DNA of 64,000 nt from Veillonella magna DSM 19857 (GTDB taxonomy: Bacteria > Bacillota > Negativicutes > Veillonellales > Veillonellaceae), in the NCBI RefSeq assembly GCF_000428745.1, contig NZ_AUAN01000003.1:1-64000 (forward strand), written 5' to 3'. Position numbers and translations under genes: made by a program. The notes under the pieces were generated by a model that saw only the letters and a program-made list of their open reading frames with translations, was not told the DNA's origin and ran no database searches. Below, in pieces: positions 43,439-53,277 of this stretch (position 1 is the stretch's first letter; each line of letters starts with the position of its first letter).

Positions 43439-44776
43439 ATGGCTGAAGCACGTATTCCGCCACACAGTATAGAAGCGGAGCGGGCCGTATTGGGAGCGCT
43501 GCTTACCAGTGAGGATGCGTATGATACGGTGAGTACCATCGTTAAGACAGAGGATTTTTATCGCGATGCACATCGCGTGATTTATGAAGCCTTGCAAAAT
43601 ATCATTCATACGGAGCGGCGGGCCGACTTTGTTTTGTTAGCCGATGAATTGACGCGTATGGGCAAATTGGAAACGGTAGGCGGCATTGCGTATATTACGT
43701 CGCTTACGGAAGACTCCTTGGCAGCGTACAACGTGGAAGCGCATGCACGTATTGTCAGTGAAAAGGCACAGCTCCGTCGGCTTATCGATGCGGGCAACAA
43801 AATTGTAGGTATGAGCTATGCCGGCGAGGAAGAACCGCAGTCGATCATTAATGAAGCGGAGCAGCTAGTGCTCAATGTAAGCGGCCAAACAAAATCGGAA
43901 AGTACGTTTACGCCGATGGGGATGGTTGTTCAGCAATCTATGGAACGAATCAATGAAATTCAACAATACGAAGGATATCTGACGGGCTTGCCTACGGGCT
44001 TTCACGATTTGGACGAAGTCACCAACGGCTTGCAGAAGTCGGACCTCATCCTCATCGCGGCGCGTCCGAGTATGGGGAAGACGGCGTTTACGTTGAATAT
44101 TGCACAGAATGTTTCCATTTTGGCAAAAAAGACGGTAGCTTTTTTCTCTTTGGAAATGTCTAAGGAGCAACTGGTCAATCGTATTTTATCGTCCGTCGCA
44201 GAGGTGAGCTCGGAAAAGCTTCGCACGGGACAGCTGGAACCGAATGATTGGGCACGGGTCATCAAGGCGGCGGATATGATGAGTAAAGCACCGCTTTACA
44301 TTGATGATACGCCGGGGCTGACGGCACAGGAAATGCGGTCCAAGCTGCGGCGACTCAAGGTAGAACACGGCCTTGATTTGGTGGTAATCGACTATGTGCA
44401 GCTTATGCAGGGACGCGGTCACGGCAACAGCGATAATCGGCAGCAAGAAATTTCCGAAATTTCCCGTAATCTTAAATTAATCGCCCGTGAAATGGATGTA
44501 CCGCTCATTGCGTTGTCGCAGTTGAGTCGCGGTGTGGAAAGCCGTACGGATAAACGACCGATTCTCAGTGATTTGCGCGAATCGGGATCCTTGGAACAGG
44601 ATGCGGACATTGTAGCATTCCTGTATCGTGATAAGTATTACAATGAAAATACCGAGAAAGGTGATATTACGGAGGTTATTATCCGTAAGCATCGTAACGG
44701 GGCGCTCAAAACGGTGGAACTCATGTTCCAAGGCGAGTTTACGCGCTTCCGCGATGTAAGTTATCGTAACGAATAA
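43439..44776 (+). CDS. dnaB: Replicative DNA helicase DnaB
   Basis: The hexameric helicase unwinds DNA at the fork and holds primase. The 445-residue protein starts with the N-terminal collar domain (PPHSIEAERAVLGALL) and has the RecA-like core with Walker A ARPSMGKTAF, FFSLEMSKEQL, Walker B LDLVVIDYVQLMQG, the arginine-rich LSQLSRGVE..RTDKRP and LRESGSLEQDADIV. In Bacillus this gene is called dnaC. The cluster with rplI is conserved. Confidence 0.97.
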   Translation: MAEARIPPHSIEAERAVLGALLTSEDAYDTVSTIVKTEDFYRDAHRVIYEALQNIIHTERRADFVLLADELTRMGKLETVGGIAYITSLTEDSLAAYNVEAHARIVSEKAQLRRLIDAGNKIVGMSYAGEEEPQSIINEAEQLVLNVSGQTKSESTFTPMGMVVQQSMERINEIQQYEGYLTGLPTGFHDLDEVTNGLQKSDLILIAARPSMGKTAFTLNIAQNVSILAKKTVAFFSLEMSKEQLVNRILSSVAEVSSEKLRTGQLEPNDWARVIKAADMMSKAPLYIDDTPGLTAQEMRSKLRRLKVEHGLDLVVIDYVQLMQGRGHGNSDNRQQEISEISRNLKLIAREMDVPLIALSQLSRGVESRTDKRPILSDLRESGSLEQDADIVAFLYRDKYYNENTEKGDITEVIIRKHRNGALKTVELMFQGEFTRFRDVSYRNE

Positions 44777-44788
44777 GGAGGGATTCCC

Positions 44789-45850
44789 ATGAATCGATGG
44801 AAAAAAGGTTTGATTGCAGGGGCTGTAGCATTGGGGCTGGGCAGCGGCATGTATATGCCGGCGGCACAGGCAGCGTCACCGTGGGAAATATTGTTTCAAG
44901 GTGCGGCATCCATGGCCTATGTATCGACGGCGCTGTCCAAAATCGACGACACCGATGAAGGACAGGCGGAAATGCTGAAAGAAACGAAACGCAGAACCGG
45001 TTTTTATGACAACCCGGCCTATCAAGAACGGGTGGATCGAATCTTGGGAACACTCGAAGCATCACCGCAGGTAAAACGTGATTACGTGGTTTACGTCGTA
45101 CCGGATCCGGACATCAATGCGTTTATGACCTTTGGTCGCGTTATGGCTGTCAATACAGGCACTATGGATGCTATGGATGATAACGAACTTGCCTATATTA
45201 TGGCTCATGAAATCGGTCATGGCGAGCACAAGGATTTGGTCCATGGAGCTAAGAAATCCGTAGGCTTGGCCACAGCCATCGGCATGGCTACATCCGGAGC
45301 CGACGGAGCCGGACAGATGCTGGGCGGTATTATCGGGCAGTACATGGAAAATCAAGTATTCACCATGGGTCAGGAAAAGGATGCGGATAAATTAGGCTTT
45401 GTTATTTTGGCCGACTCGCCTTACAATTTGGGAGGTGCGCCCAGCTCGATGGCGGTTATAAGAGCTAAGTACGGCGACTTGTATCACGAAGGCTTGTCGA
45501 AGGTGTTGTCCCCGAACAATCATCCAAAGACCAGTGATCGTATTAGGGATAATGTAAAGCGCATGTATGAATACAGCCGTAAGCAAGTGGATGTGAAGGA
45601 CAAGACAGTATATCTAAATAAGCAGGCTGTTTACACCGGTACTACTATGGGACGCTACACGGACGAAATGCGGGCGTTTTTGGTAGCCGGCAAGTTGGCT
45701 CGATTGGCGCATGATAATCAATTAACGGCTACATCGGTTAACGGTAATCAAGTTATGATGGGGACGATGTCATTGGTAACGGCAGACAATGCCGATGAGG
45801 CATTTAAGGTGTCAACGGCGATAAATAATGCGTTAACAAAGAAAAAATAG
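44789..45850 (+). CDS. Secreted M48-family metallopeptidase
   Basis: The 353-residue protein has a signal peptide (positively charged start, hydrophobic core, cut after AQA-ASP). The peptidase M48 domain shows NAFMTFGRVMAVNTG, the zinc motif MAHEIGHGEHKD and the third ligand in GQEKDADKLGF; NHPKTSDRIRD follows, as in BepA/LoiP-type periplasmic proteases. The last 80 residues form a separate small domain. It is expected in the periplasm, acting in protein quality control. It follows dnaB after 12 bases and is probably co-transcribed. Confidence 0.9.
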   Translation: MNRWKKGLIAGAVALGLGSGMYMPAAQAASPWEILFQGAASMAYVSTALSKIDDTDEGQAEMLKETKRRTGFYDNPAYQERVDRILGTLEASPQVKRDYVVYVVPDPDINAFMTFGRVMAVNTGTMDAMDDNELAYIMAHEIGHGEHKDLVHGAKKSVGLATAIGMATSGADGAGQMLGGIIGQYMENQVFTMGQEKDADKLGFVILADSPYNLGGAPSSMAVIRAKYGDLYHEGLSKVLSPNNHPKTSDRIRDNVKRMYEYSRKQVDVKDKTVYLNKQAVYTGTTMGRYTDEMRAFLVAGKLARLAHDNQLTATSVNGNQVMMGTMSLVTADNADEAFKVSTAINNALTKKK

Positions 45851-46027
45851 TAAGAAATCCCCGGGATAACCCTTCGAATTCATACTTGCTATTAGTAAAA
45901 GTCATTGTCTATAAAAGTCCCTTTAGTACTGGCTTGGGCACGTCTGTACATCGTCAGTTAATCGTCAAAAATGAGGGAGCTATGCGGATTTAGTAACGTT
46001 ATTTTGCGTTTTATGCCGCCTGTGCTA

Positions 46028-46056
46028 TTCAACTATTAATGTGCCTGTGCTATAAT
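46028..46056 (+). promoter_or_regulatory. Promoter of the Ldh2-type dehydrogenase gene
   Basis: TTCAAC (46028-46033) and TATAAT (46051-46056, preceded by TG) are 17 bases apart. The 11-base word GCCTGTGCTAT occurs twice, at 46018-46028 and 46043-46053, touching both boxes and possibly binding a regulator. The 5' leader contains a hairpin GAATAAGTTC / GGACTTATTC (46076-46104). Confidence 0.7.
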
Positions 46057-46137
46057 GAGCATGTCTTTAGAAGGGAATAAGTTCTCAATCGGCAGGACTT
46101 ATTCAGGTATATGTTTATTTGGAAAGAGGTTTGTAAA

Positions 46138-47259
46138 ATGGGATACGTAAAATTCTCTTATGACCAGCTCAACAGACTCTGTGTAGACGCTTTCGTAAAA
46201 TTCGGTTTCTCCAAATCCGATGCTGAAATTATTAAAGACGTACTTTTGACGTCTGACTTATACGGCATCGAAAGCCATGGTATGCAGCGTATGGTTCGTT
46301 ACCACAAAGGTATCGAAAAAGGTACGATCAAAGTTGACGCTAAACCGGAAGTTGTTTTCGAAACACCGGTATCCGCTGTTATCGATGGCCACGAAGCTAT
46401 GGGTCAGTTGAACGGTCACTTCGCTATGGAATTGGCTGTTAAAAAAGCTAAAGAAAATGGCGTAGGTATCGTTTCTGTACGTAACTCCAACCACTACGGT
46501 ATTGCCGGCTACTATGCTAACATGGCAGTTAAGGAAGGCTTAATCGGCTTCTCCTGCACTAACTCCGAAGCTATCATGGTTCCGACCTATGCTCGTAAAG
46601 CTATGTTGGGTTCTAACCCGCAGGCTTGGGCAGCACCGGCTGATCCGTACAACTTCTTCTTCGATGCTTCCACTACAGTAGTAACTCGTGGTAAACTCGA
46701 AATGTACAACAAATTGGGTAAAGCTTTGCCGGACGGCTGGGCATTGAACAAAGACGGCAACCCGTCCACTGATGCAGCAGACGTATTGGCTAACATCTCC
46801 GCTCATATCGGCGGCGGTATCATGCCTCTCGGCGGCAGCACTGAAAAATTAGGTTCCCACAAAGGTTATGGTAACGGCATGGTTGTAGAATTGTTCGCAG
46901 CTATCCTTTCCATGGGTGGTACTTCCAACAAATGTATGGTTGGCGGCAAATCCAACATTTGCCACGGCTTCATGGCTATTAACCCTGCATTCTTCGGTGA
47001 TCCGGAAGCTATTAAGAAACATTTCTCCACGTACCTCCAGGAATTGCGTGAAGCTCCTAAAGCTGAAGGTCAGACTCGCATTTATACTCATGGCGAAAAA
47101 GAAATGGAAGCTATTAAGGACCGCGAAGAAAACGGTATCCCTGTAATCGATAAGACGATGACGGAAGTATATGACCTTTGCCAGTACTTAGGTCTTGACT
47201 TCTCCAAATACTTCGGCGATTACAAACCGCCAGTAGAAGGCGTAAAAGCTACGTACTAA
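46138..47259 (+). CDS. Ldh2-family malate/lactate/ureidoglycolate dehydrogenase
   Basis: The 373-residue protein belongs to the NAD(P)-dependent Ldh2/malate dehydrogenase (type II) family: SDLYGIESHGMQRMVRY with the catalytic histidine, GVGIVSVRNSNHYGIAGYYA, MLGSNPQAWAAP and GSHKGYGNGMVVELFAAILSG-like core. Codons are strongly biased, like those of tuf, so it is very highly expressed. The next gene is a lactate permease, so lactate or malate is the likely substrate. The start with GAGG upstream is chosen over an earlier in-frame ATG. Confidence 0.9.
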   Translation: MGYVKFSYDQLNRLCVDAFVKFGFSKSDAEIIKDVLLTSDLYGIESHGMQRMVRYHKGIEKGTIKVDAKPEVVFETPVSAVIDGHEAMGQLNGHFAMELAVKKAKENGVGIVSVRNSNHYGIAGYYANMAVKEGLIGFSCTNSEAIMVPTYARKAMLGSNPQAWAAPADPYNFFFDASTTVVTRGKLEMYNKLGKALPDGWALNKDGNPSTDAADVLANISAHIGGGIMPLGGSTEKLGSHKGYGNGMVVELFAAILSMGGTSNKCMVGGKSNICHGFMAINPAFFGDPEAIKKHFSTYLQELREAPKAEGQTRIYTHGEKEMEAIKDREENGIPVIDKTMTEVYDLCQYLGLDFSKYFGDYKPPVEGVKATY

Positions 47260-47424
47260 TTTGACGATTGTCAAACAGTAAACAGTGAAATAAGGCATAG
47301 AAGCGATGGTGTTCGGCCGATACAACTGAATACGAGTCGATGCGTAATCGACGATGCTCTTACATGACAGAGCTGTGAAACAGTCAGTACAGAAGTCGGT
47401 CGAAGCCTCGTTTTGTATAAGAAG

Positions 47425-47466
47425 AAGAGGAAATCCAGGGGATTTAGTGATTTCCTCTTTCTTTTT
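47425..47466 (+). terminator. Terminator of the dehydrogenase gene
   Basis: An 11-bp perfect stem AAGAGGAAATC / GATTTCCTCTT (47425-47435 with 47449-47459) is followed by TCTTTTT. It separates the gene from the lactate permease. The rest of the 47260-47574 gap shows no other gene. Confidence 0.82.
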
Positions 47467-47519
47467 AACCTTATGGTTTCGAAAAAGTTATGTACAGTAT
47501 GTACTATGAGAATTTTATA

Positions 47520-47548
47520 TTGAACTAAGGATAAATTTGTACTCTATA
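47520..47548 (+). promoter_or_regulatory. Promoter of the lactate permease gene
   Basis: TTGAAC (47520-47525) and TCTATA (47543-47548) are 17 bases apart. Upstream lies the 9-base direct repeat ATGTACAGT-ATGTACTAT (47490-47507), a possible regulator site. Confidence 0.5.
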
Positions 47549-47574
47549 AGTAGTGAGAAAGGGTGATTTCACAA

Positions 47575-49170
47575 ATGACTATTGCACTCGCATTATTGCC
47601 TATTTTGTGGCTCATCGTTGCCTTGGCAGTGTTGAAAGTGCCGGCATGGAAAGCATGTTTAGCAGCCGCTATTATTTCCTTTATTATTGCCGTAGTACCT
47701 TACGGTAAAGATTCGGCTATCATGCTCTCCGGTGCACTGGAAGGTGTGGCACTGGCAGTTTGGCCTATTTTACTTGTTATTACCGCTGCAATTTTTGCAT
47801 ATAACTTGGTAGTTCATACCAAAGCTATGGAAACGATTAAAGCTATGCTTTCTTCCGTAACCAGCGATATGCGTTTATTGGCATTACTTCTTGCATGGGG
47901 CTTCGGTGGCTTCATGGAAGGGATGGCCGGCTTCGGTACTGCCGTTGCTATTCCGGCAGCTATGATGGTTGGCGTTGGCTTTGACCCGTTGAAATCTATT
48001 TTGGCTTGCTTGGTAGCTAACTCCGTACCGACTACATTCGGTTCCATTGGTATTCCGACGACGTTGGCTTCCTTGACGGGACTTGATCTTAATTTGCTCG
48101 GTACGTCTATTGCACTGCAATTATTCATTCTTAACGTTGTAACTCCGTTCTTCGTAGTTATGATTATCGGCGGTGGCGTAAAGGCACTGAAAGGTGTGTT
48201 CCTTACCACTTTGATTTCCGGTTTGGCATTGGCTATTCCTGAATTATTCATCAATAAAGTAGCCGGCCCGGAATTATCTGTTATCGTATCCTCCATCGTT
48301 ATGATGGCTTCCATCGGTATTTGCGCAAAGGTATTGCCGACGAATAATCCGGAATATCAGTTTAAATCCGAAACGCAGAAAATTTCCGGCGGTGAAGGCT
48401 TCGTAGCGGCTATGCCGTTCATCCTTATTTTCGTATTGTTATTGTTAACTTCTAAATTGGTACCGGCTATCAATGGTCCGCTCAGTGCGATTAAAACGTC
48501 TGTACCGATTTATGCAGGCCCTGGTGCTAAACCGTACACCTTCGTATGGATTGCTACTCCGGGTATCATGATCTTCTTGTCCGCTTTCATTGGCGGTGCT
48601 GTACAGAAAGCCGGATTTGGTGAAATGCTCGGTGTATTGGGCAAGACTTTCAATGGCTTGAAATTTACGTACATTACGATTATCTCTGTAGTTGTAACTG
48701 CAAAAATCATGACCTACAGTGGCATGACAGCAAATATTGCGGACGGTCTTGTGGCAGCAACCGGTACATTGTATCCGGCATTTGCTCCTCTTATCGGTGC
48801 GTTGGGCTCCTTCTTGACAGGTTCCGGTACAAACTCCAACGTATTGTTTGGACCATTGCAGACGGCGGCTGCTCAGAAATTAATCCCTGGCGATGGCGAA
48901 TTGGCATTGTGGCTTACCGCAGCAAGCTCGGCAGCTACCGGTATCGGTAAAATGTTCTCGCCGCAGAGTATTGCTATCGCTATCGGCGCCGTTGCTCCGG
49001 CACTCGATGAATATGTAAAAGAAAATAAGATTGATGCAGCAAAAGCAAAGGAATTGCATGACAGCATTGAACCTAGCTCCATTATGCGTCATATCTTCAA
49101 ATACTTCTTGCTCTACGTTATCGTAGCCGGTATCATCTGCTATCTCAATATCGGACAAGGTATCATCTAA
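47575..49170 (+). CDS. lldP: L-lactate permease (LctP/LldP family)
   Basis: The 531-residue protein has twelve or more hydrophobic helices and the LctP family motifs GFGGFMEGMAGFGTAVAIPAAM, ANSVPTTFGSIGIPTTLA, YSGMTANIADGL and GSGTNSNVLFGPLQ. It carries L-lactate (or glycolate) with protons across the inner membrane. AAAGGGTGA precedes the chosen ATG; a GTG 12 bases upstream is also possible. Together with the neighbouring dehydrogenase it points to lactate as growth substrate. A strong terminator follows. Confidence 0.95.
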   Translation: MTIALALLPILWLIVALAVLKVPAWKACLAAAIISFIIAVVPYGKDSAIMLSGALEGVALAVWPILLVITAAIFAYNLVVHTKAMETIKAMLSSVTSDMRLLALLLAWGFGGFMEGMAGFGTAVAIPAAMMVGVGFDPLKSILACLVANSVPTTFGSIGIPTTLASLTGLDLNLLGTSIALQLFILNVVTPFFVVMIIGGGVKALKGVFLTTLISGLALAIPELFINKVAGPELSVIVSSIVMMASIGICAKVLPTNNPEYQFKSETQKISGGEGFVAAMPFILIFVLLLLTSKLVPAINGPLSAIKTSVPIYAGPGAKPYTFVWIATPGIMIFLSAFIGGAVQKAGFGEMLGVLGKTFNGLKFTYITIISVVVTAKIMTYSGMTANIADGLVAATGTLYPAFAPLIGALGSFLTGSGTNSNVLFGPLQTAAAQKLIPGDGELALWLTAASSAATGIGKMFSPQSIAIAIGAVAPALDEYVKENKIDAAKAKELHDSIEPSSIMRHIFKYFLLYVIVAGIICYLNIGQGII

Positions 49171-49258
49171 TAGGATGTCTAGAAAAGGAGTGGCTTTGGA
49201 AATTTCAAGCTGTACAGGGATTTTACTACTGCATATCTTGATCGGTACTTAGCCATGT

Positions 49259-49292
49259 AAAAAGAGAACCCTCTTCGGAGGGTTCTCTTTTT
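49259..49292 (+). terminator. Terminator of the lactate permease gene
   Basis: A 15-bp perfect stem AAAAAGAGAACCCTC / GAGGGTTCTCTTTTT with a TTCG tetraloop. It is a textbook intrinsic terminator. Confidence 0.93.
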
Positions 49293-49389
49293 GCGTAGAG
49301 AGCATATGGCGCAGAGTATTCTTAATTGTCATTACGGGCATCATCATAATCCGCGTATTGCACAGAATTTTTTATGCAGGAAGAGCCTT

Positions 49390-49568
49390 GGATAGCGTAG
49401 CCGGAGCAGGTTATTCGGAGTAGATTATTGGAGTAGATTATTTGGAGTAGGTTAATCGGAGTAGGTTATTCGGGTAGTTTATTCGATGGAGCTTAGCCGA
49501 TGTGGCTCTGCCGGCGTAGATCATTCGGTGTAGCTCTACTGGAATCGATTATTTGATGTGGTTTCTTT
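49390..49568. repeat. Degenerate 14-bp tandem array, about thirteen units
   Basis: Contiguous 13-14-base units start at 49390, 49403, 49417, 49430, 49444, 49458, 49472, 49485, 49499, 49513, 49527, 49541 and 49555. The consensus is near GGAGTAGRTTATTC, with the middle units best conserved. The array lies between the permease terminator and the molybdopterin oxidoreductase gene and contains no gene. The rest of the 49171-49687 gap also shows none. Confidence 0.85.
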
Positions 49569-49687
49569 TTATAAAACTTAGTGGAAAGACAAGTCCCAAT
49601 GGAATCCACGGGAATGGAGATGTGATAAAAACGATAGTTTTTTAACAGTGGATATGCTAGGATACAAAGAGAAAAGGAGTGATACCC

Positions 49688-51688
49688 ATGGAAGTAAAAC
49701 ATACCTCTGTGTGTCCTTACGATTGTCCGGATGCTTGCGGACTCGTGGTGACTACGGAAAACGATAGAGTCATTAAGGTGCAGGGAAATCCGGAGCACAC
49801 GTTTACGCGCGGTACGTTATGCATGAAAATGCAACATTATGAAGAAACAGTACATTCCCCGGAGCGATTGACCACACCGCTTCGTCGCACCGGTGCCAAG
49901 GGAGAAGGACGATTTACGTCCATTAGTTGGGAGGAAGCTATCGAAGAGATTGCTTCGCGTTTTCACGAGAGTATCGTTGATTACGGCGGTGAAAGTATTA
50001 TGTCCTATTCCTATGCGGGGACGATGGGATTGGTGCAGAAAGCGGCCGGTAATCCGCTGTTTGCTATCTTAGGGGCTACACGCCAGGATCGAGGCATTTG
50101 CTCGCCGGCGAAGAGCTATGGTTGGCAAGCGGTTATGGGACAAACCTTGGGAACCAGACCGCAGGAGATGGCCCATAGTGATATGGTAATTTTTTGGGGG
50201 CTGGATGCTACATCGACAAATCTTCACAGCTTACATGATGCAACGGCAGCCCGAAAAAACGGGGCCAAGTTATGGGTGATTGACACGCGTCAAACGGTAT
50301 CGTTTCGTCAAGCAGACCATGGAATTCAACTGCGGCCGGGTACGGACAGTGCGTTGGCATTGGCGGTGGCCCATATCTTGGTACGGGATAGATTGATAGA
50401 TACAGAATTTGTAAAGGAACACGTGCAGGGGTATGAACAGTTCGTAGAAGAGATATTACCCGGTTGCACGCCTCAATGGGCCATGCAAATTACCGGTGTC
50501 GAAGCAGAGGATATTGAAGCGTTGGCACAGGCATACGGCAAAGCGAGAGCACCGTTTATCCGATTGGGCAGCGGCTTGTCGCGCTATGGCAACGGAGCCA
50601 TGACTGTGCGGTGTATCGTTGCATTGCCGGCATTGGTAGGTGCGTATGCTCGTAAGGGCGGCGGCTTTTTGAGTAGTGCCGGCGGCAGTAGTTTTGTAGG
50701 CGGACACATAATGGATTGGGATCGATACGCGGCGAAAGAAACGCGCTTGGTGCCGATGATTCGTCTGGGGGAAGCGTTAAATGAAGTCGGTGAGAAGGCA
50801 CTGCACTGTTTGTATATTTATTCTTCAAATCCGGCCATTACATCGCCGAATCAAAATCTGGTGCGCCGCGGATTGGCGCGAGAGGATTTGTTTACCGTGG
50901 TTCACGAACGATTTATGACGGATACGGCAAGATACGCAGACATCGTGTTGCCCGCAACGACTTCTTTGGAGCATGATGATCTATATAATTCGTATGGGCA
51001 TTACACCATCGGCTGCGGTTGGCGTGCGATTGCGCCTGTCGGTGAAAGTAAATCCAACTGGGAGGTTATGCGCCTGTTGGCCGGAGCAATGGGCATTGAT
51101 CATCCTGTATTCACTTGTTCCGAAAGAGAATTGATTGCTCACATGTTGGCAGATACGACACTTACGGGAGAAGAAAAAGAAAAAATTTGGCAGGGACAAC
51201 CGGTGGAGATGACATTGCCCGAGGATTATAAGTTGCAGTTTAAAACGCCGTCCGGCAAGATTGAACTTTGGACGGACCGCGATGAAGAGCCGATGCCGCG
51301 TTACACCACCCCTCATGGAGACGAGGCGGAATTTTGGTTGATCAACGGACCGGACCCTCGCATTTTGGATTCATCCTTTAATGAACGTGTATTTATCAGT
51401 GACGGCCCTTTGATGAAAGCGCGTATGCATCCGGCAGATATGGATAAAAAGAAGCTTCGTGACGGAGCGAAAGTTGTTCTTTACAATGACCGCGGCGAGG
51501 TGCGAATGACACTGGCTACGGATGAAGCCGTGTTGCCGGGAACGGTAGTATCCGATGGTGTGTGGTGGCAAAAATATTCCTCCGATGATGAGCACGGCAT
51601 AAATGCATTAACAGCGGACAGGCCGACGGATTGCGCTTGGGGAAGTACTTTCTATGATGTCAAGGTAAATGTACGCGTTGATGAATAA
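49688..51688 (+). CDS. Molybdopterin-dependent oxidoreductase (DMSO reductase superfamily)
   Basis: The 666-residue protein starts with an iron-sulfur motif, VCPYDCPDACG, and a fourth cysteine in GTLCMKMQHYEE, then ERLTTPLRR. Molybdopterin-guanine-dinucleotide contacts are seen in FWGLDATSTN, IDTRQTVSFRQADHGIQLRPGTD (landmark R-P-G-T-D) and, at the end, VFISDGPLMKARMHPADM. It has no Tat signal peptide, so it is cytoplasmic. The group resembles YoaE-like, formate-dehydrogenase-like enzymes whose substrates are mostly unknown. AAGGAG lies eight bases before the ATG. It is a single gene. Confidence 0.88.
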   Translation: MEVKHTSVCPYDCPDACGLVVTTENDRVIKVQGNPEHTFTRGTLCMKMQHYEETVHSPERLTTPLRRTGAKGEGRFTSISWEEAIEEIASRFHESIVDYGGESIMSYSYAGTMGLVQKAAGNPLFAILGATRQDRGICSPAKSYGWQAVMGQTLGTRPQEMAHSDMVIFWGLDATSTNLHSLHDATAARKNGAKLWVIDTRQTVSFRQADHGIQLRPGTDSALALAVAHILVRDRLIDTEFVKEHVQGYEQFVEEILPGCTPQWAMQITGVEAEDIEALAQAYGKARAPFIRLGSGLSRYGNGAMTVRCIVALPALVGAYARKGGGFLSSAGGSSFVGGHIMDWDRYAAKETRLVPMIRLGEALNEVGEKALHCLYIYSSNPAITSPNQNLVRRGLAREDLFTVVHERFMTDTARYADIVLPATTSLEHDDLYNSYGHYTIGCGWRAIAPVGESKSNWEVMRLLAGAMGIDHPVFTCSERELIAHMLADTTLTGEEKEKIWQGQPVEMTLPEDYKLQFKTPSGKIELWTDRDEEPMPRYTTPHGDEAEFWLINGPDPRILDSSFNERVFISDGPLMKARMHPADMDKKKLRDGAKVVLYNDRGEVRMTLATDEAVLPGTVVSDGVWWQKYSSDDEHGINALTADRPTDCAWGSTFYDVKVNVRVDE

Positions 51689-51842
51689 GTATTACTCATA
51701 GGGTGGACAAAGTGCGTCTTATGAAGACAGGATACGGGGTTGTCGGCTTGTGTATATAGGACATAGACCGATAAAATCCTGTTTCAGAGGACAAGTATGC
51801 TAAATTGTAATACGTTTTTGCAGAAAAATCTATAGAATACAT

Positions 51843-51871
51843 TTGTCTATTGAGGAAAAGCGTTGTATAAT
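51843..51871 (+). promoter_or_regulatory. Promoter of brnQ
   Basis: TTGTCT (51843-51848) and a perfect TATAAT (51866-51871) are 17 bases apart, 40 bases before the start codon. Confidence 0.85.
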
Positions 51872-51911
51872 CTTAGCTACGAATTATATTTTTAAGAGGG
51901 AGGATGGTAGT

Positions 51912-53243
51912 ATGGAACACAATGATGTGAAATTAAACAACAGGGCGTATATCGCTGTCGGTTTAATGCTGTTCGCTTTGTTCTTCGGTGCCGGCAACTT
52001 GATTTTCCCGGCGTCCTTGGGACAGCATGCCGGTGAAAATGTATGGTGGGCGGTATTGGGCTTCATCATTACGGGGGTAGGTTTGCCGCTATTAGGCGTT
52101 ATGGCCATGGGTTATTCCGGTTGTAAAAACGTACAGGAGTTGGCCAGCCGCGTTCACCCCGCTTACGGACTTATCTTTACAATTTTGTTGTACTTGTCGA
52201 TTGGACCGGCTTTTGCTATTCCGCGTACCGGTACAGTGTCGTATGAAATCGCGATTAAACCTTTCTTGGTAGATGGTGGCAGCGATATGGCACAGACTAT
52301 ATTCCTAATTGTATTCTTTGTCGTATCCTTATGGTTGGCAATCAATCCGCAAAAGTTGGTTCAGCGTATCGGTAAAATTTTGACGCCGGCGTTGCTAGTC
52401 ACTATCGTTGTCTTAATCATTAAATCTTTAATTGATCCTATGGGGGCGTACCAGGCACCGACAAAGGAATACGGTACTGCCGGTATTGCCGTACTACAGG
52501 GTTTCTTGGATGGTTATAACACATTGGATGCGTTGGCTTCGTTGGTATTCGGTATTTTGGTTATCGAATTTGTTATGCTGTCCGGCGCCAAGACAAAACA
52601 GGAAGTTACGGCTTCTACCTTTAAAGCCGGGCTTATCGCCGTTGGTTGTTTAGGCTTTGTGTATGTATTCATTGCCAACATCGGTGCAACCAGTGTGCAG
52701 CAGTTGGGTATCCTTGATACAGGTGCTCCTGTATTGGCAGATAGTGCGAAGATTTTATTCGGTAACTTAGGTGCTATGATTTTGGCGGTTATCGTATTGC
52801 TGGCTTGCTTGACCACCAGCATTGGTCTTATCACTTCTTGCGCTACTTATTTCCACAGCGTATTCGGTGGATTGGGCTACAAAGCATATGCCGTTCTTTT
52901 TGCGGTAGTGTCTTTCTTCATCGGCATGTTCGGCTTGAAGACGATTATCGTATCCGCCATTCCGGTGCTCATGTTCTTGTATCCGTTGACGATTGTTATT
53001 ATTGCCTTAGCATTTCTTAATAATGCCTTCGGCGGTCGTCAGTGTGTATATGCATGGAGCATTGGCTTAACCTTTATCGCTGCCTTGGTAAGCGGTGCCG
53101 AAACGGCCGGCGTTAGTCTTGGCGGTTTGGAAACATTCTTCCAGCAGCAGGTTCCGTTCCACGCAGTGGGTATGGGTTGGGTAACCTTTGCCGTAGCCGG
53201 TTTTATCATCGGTCTTATTCATAAGGCAATGGTAAAACGGTAG
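51912..53243 (+). CDS. brnQ: Branched-chain amino acid transporter BrnQ
   Basis: BrnQ imports Leu, Ile and Val with sodium or protons. The 443-residue, twelve-helix protein has VGLMLFALFFGAGNLIFPASLGQ (landmark FFGAGNLIFP), IGPAFAIPRTGTVSYE, GFLDGYNTLDALASLVFG and TTSIGLITSCATYF, all typical of LIVCS/BrnQ. GGGAGG precedes the ATG; an earlier in-frame codon lies inside the promoter and cannot be used. It stands upstream of the ilv operon, separated by one gene. Confidence 0.96.
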   Translation: MEHNDVKLNNRAYIAVGLMLFALFFGAGNLIFPASLGQHAGENVWWAVLGFIITGVGLPLLGVMAMGYSGCKNVQELASRVHPAYGLIFTILLYLSIGPAFAIPRTGTVSYEIAIKPFLVDGGSDMAQTIFLIVFFVVSLWLAINPQKLVQRIGKILTPALLVTIVVLIIKSLIDPMGAYQAPTKEYGTAGIAVLQGFLDGYNTLDALASLVFGILVIEFVMLSGAKTKQEVTASTFKAGLIAVGCLGFVYVFIANIGATSVQQLGILDTGAPVLADSAKILFGNLGAMILAVIVLLACLTTSIGLITSCATYFHSVFGGLGYKAYAVLFAVVSFFIGMFGLKTIIVSAIPVLMFLYPLTIVIIALAFLNNAFGGRQCVYAWSIGLTFIAALVSGAETAGVSLGGLETFFQQQVPFHAVGMGWVTFAVAGFIIGLIHKAMVKR

Positions 53244-53277
53244 ATTGCAATAGTAAAATAGCAGATTTTATTCACTT

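Noticed and set aside
51843-51911. Earlier start for brnQ
   Set aside because: The codon lies in the -35 box of the promoter, upstream of the -10 element, so it cannot be transcribed from it.
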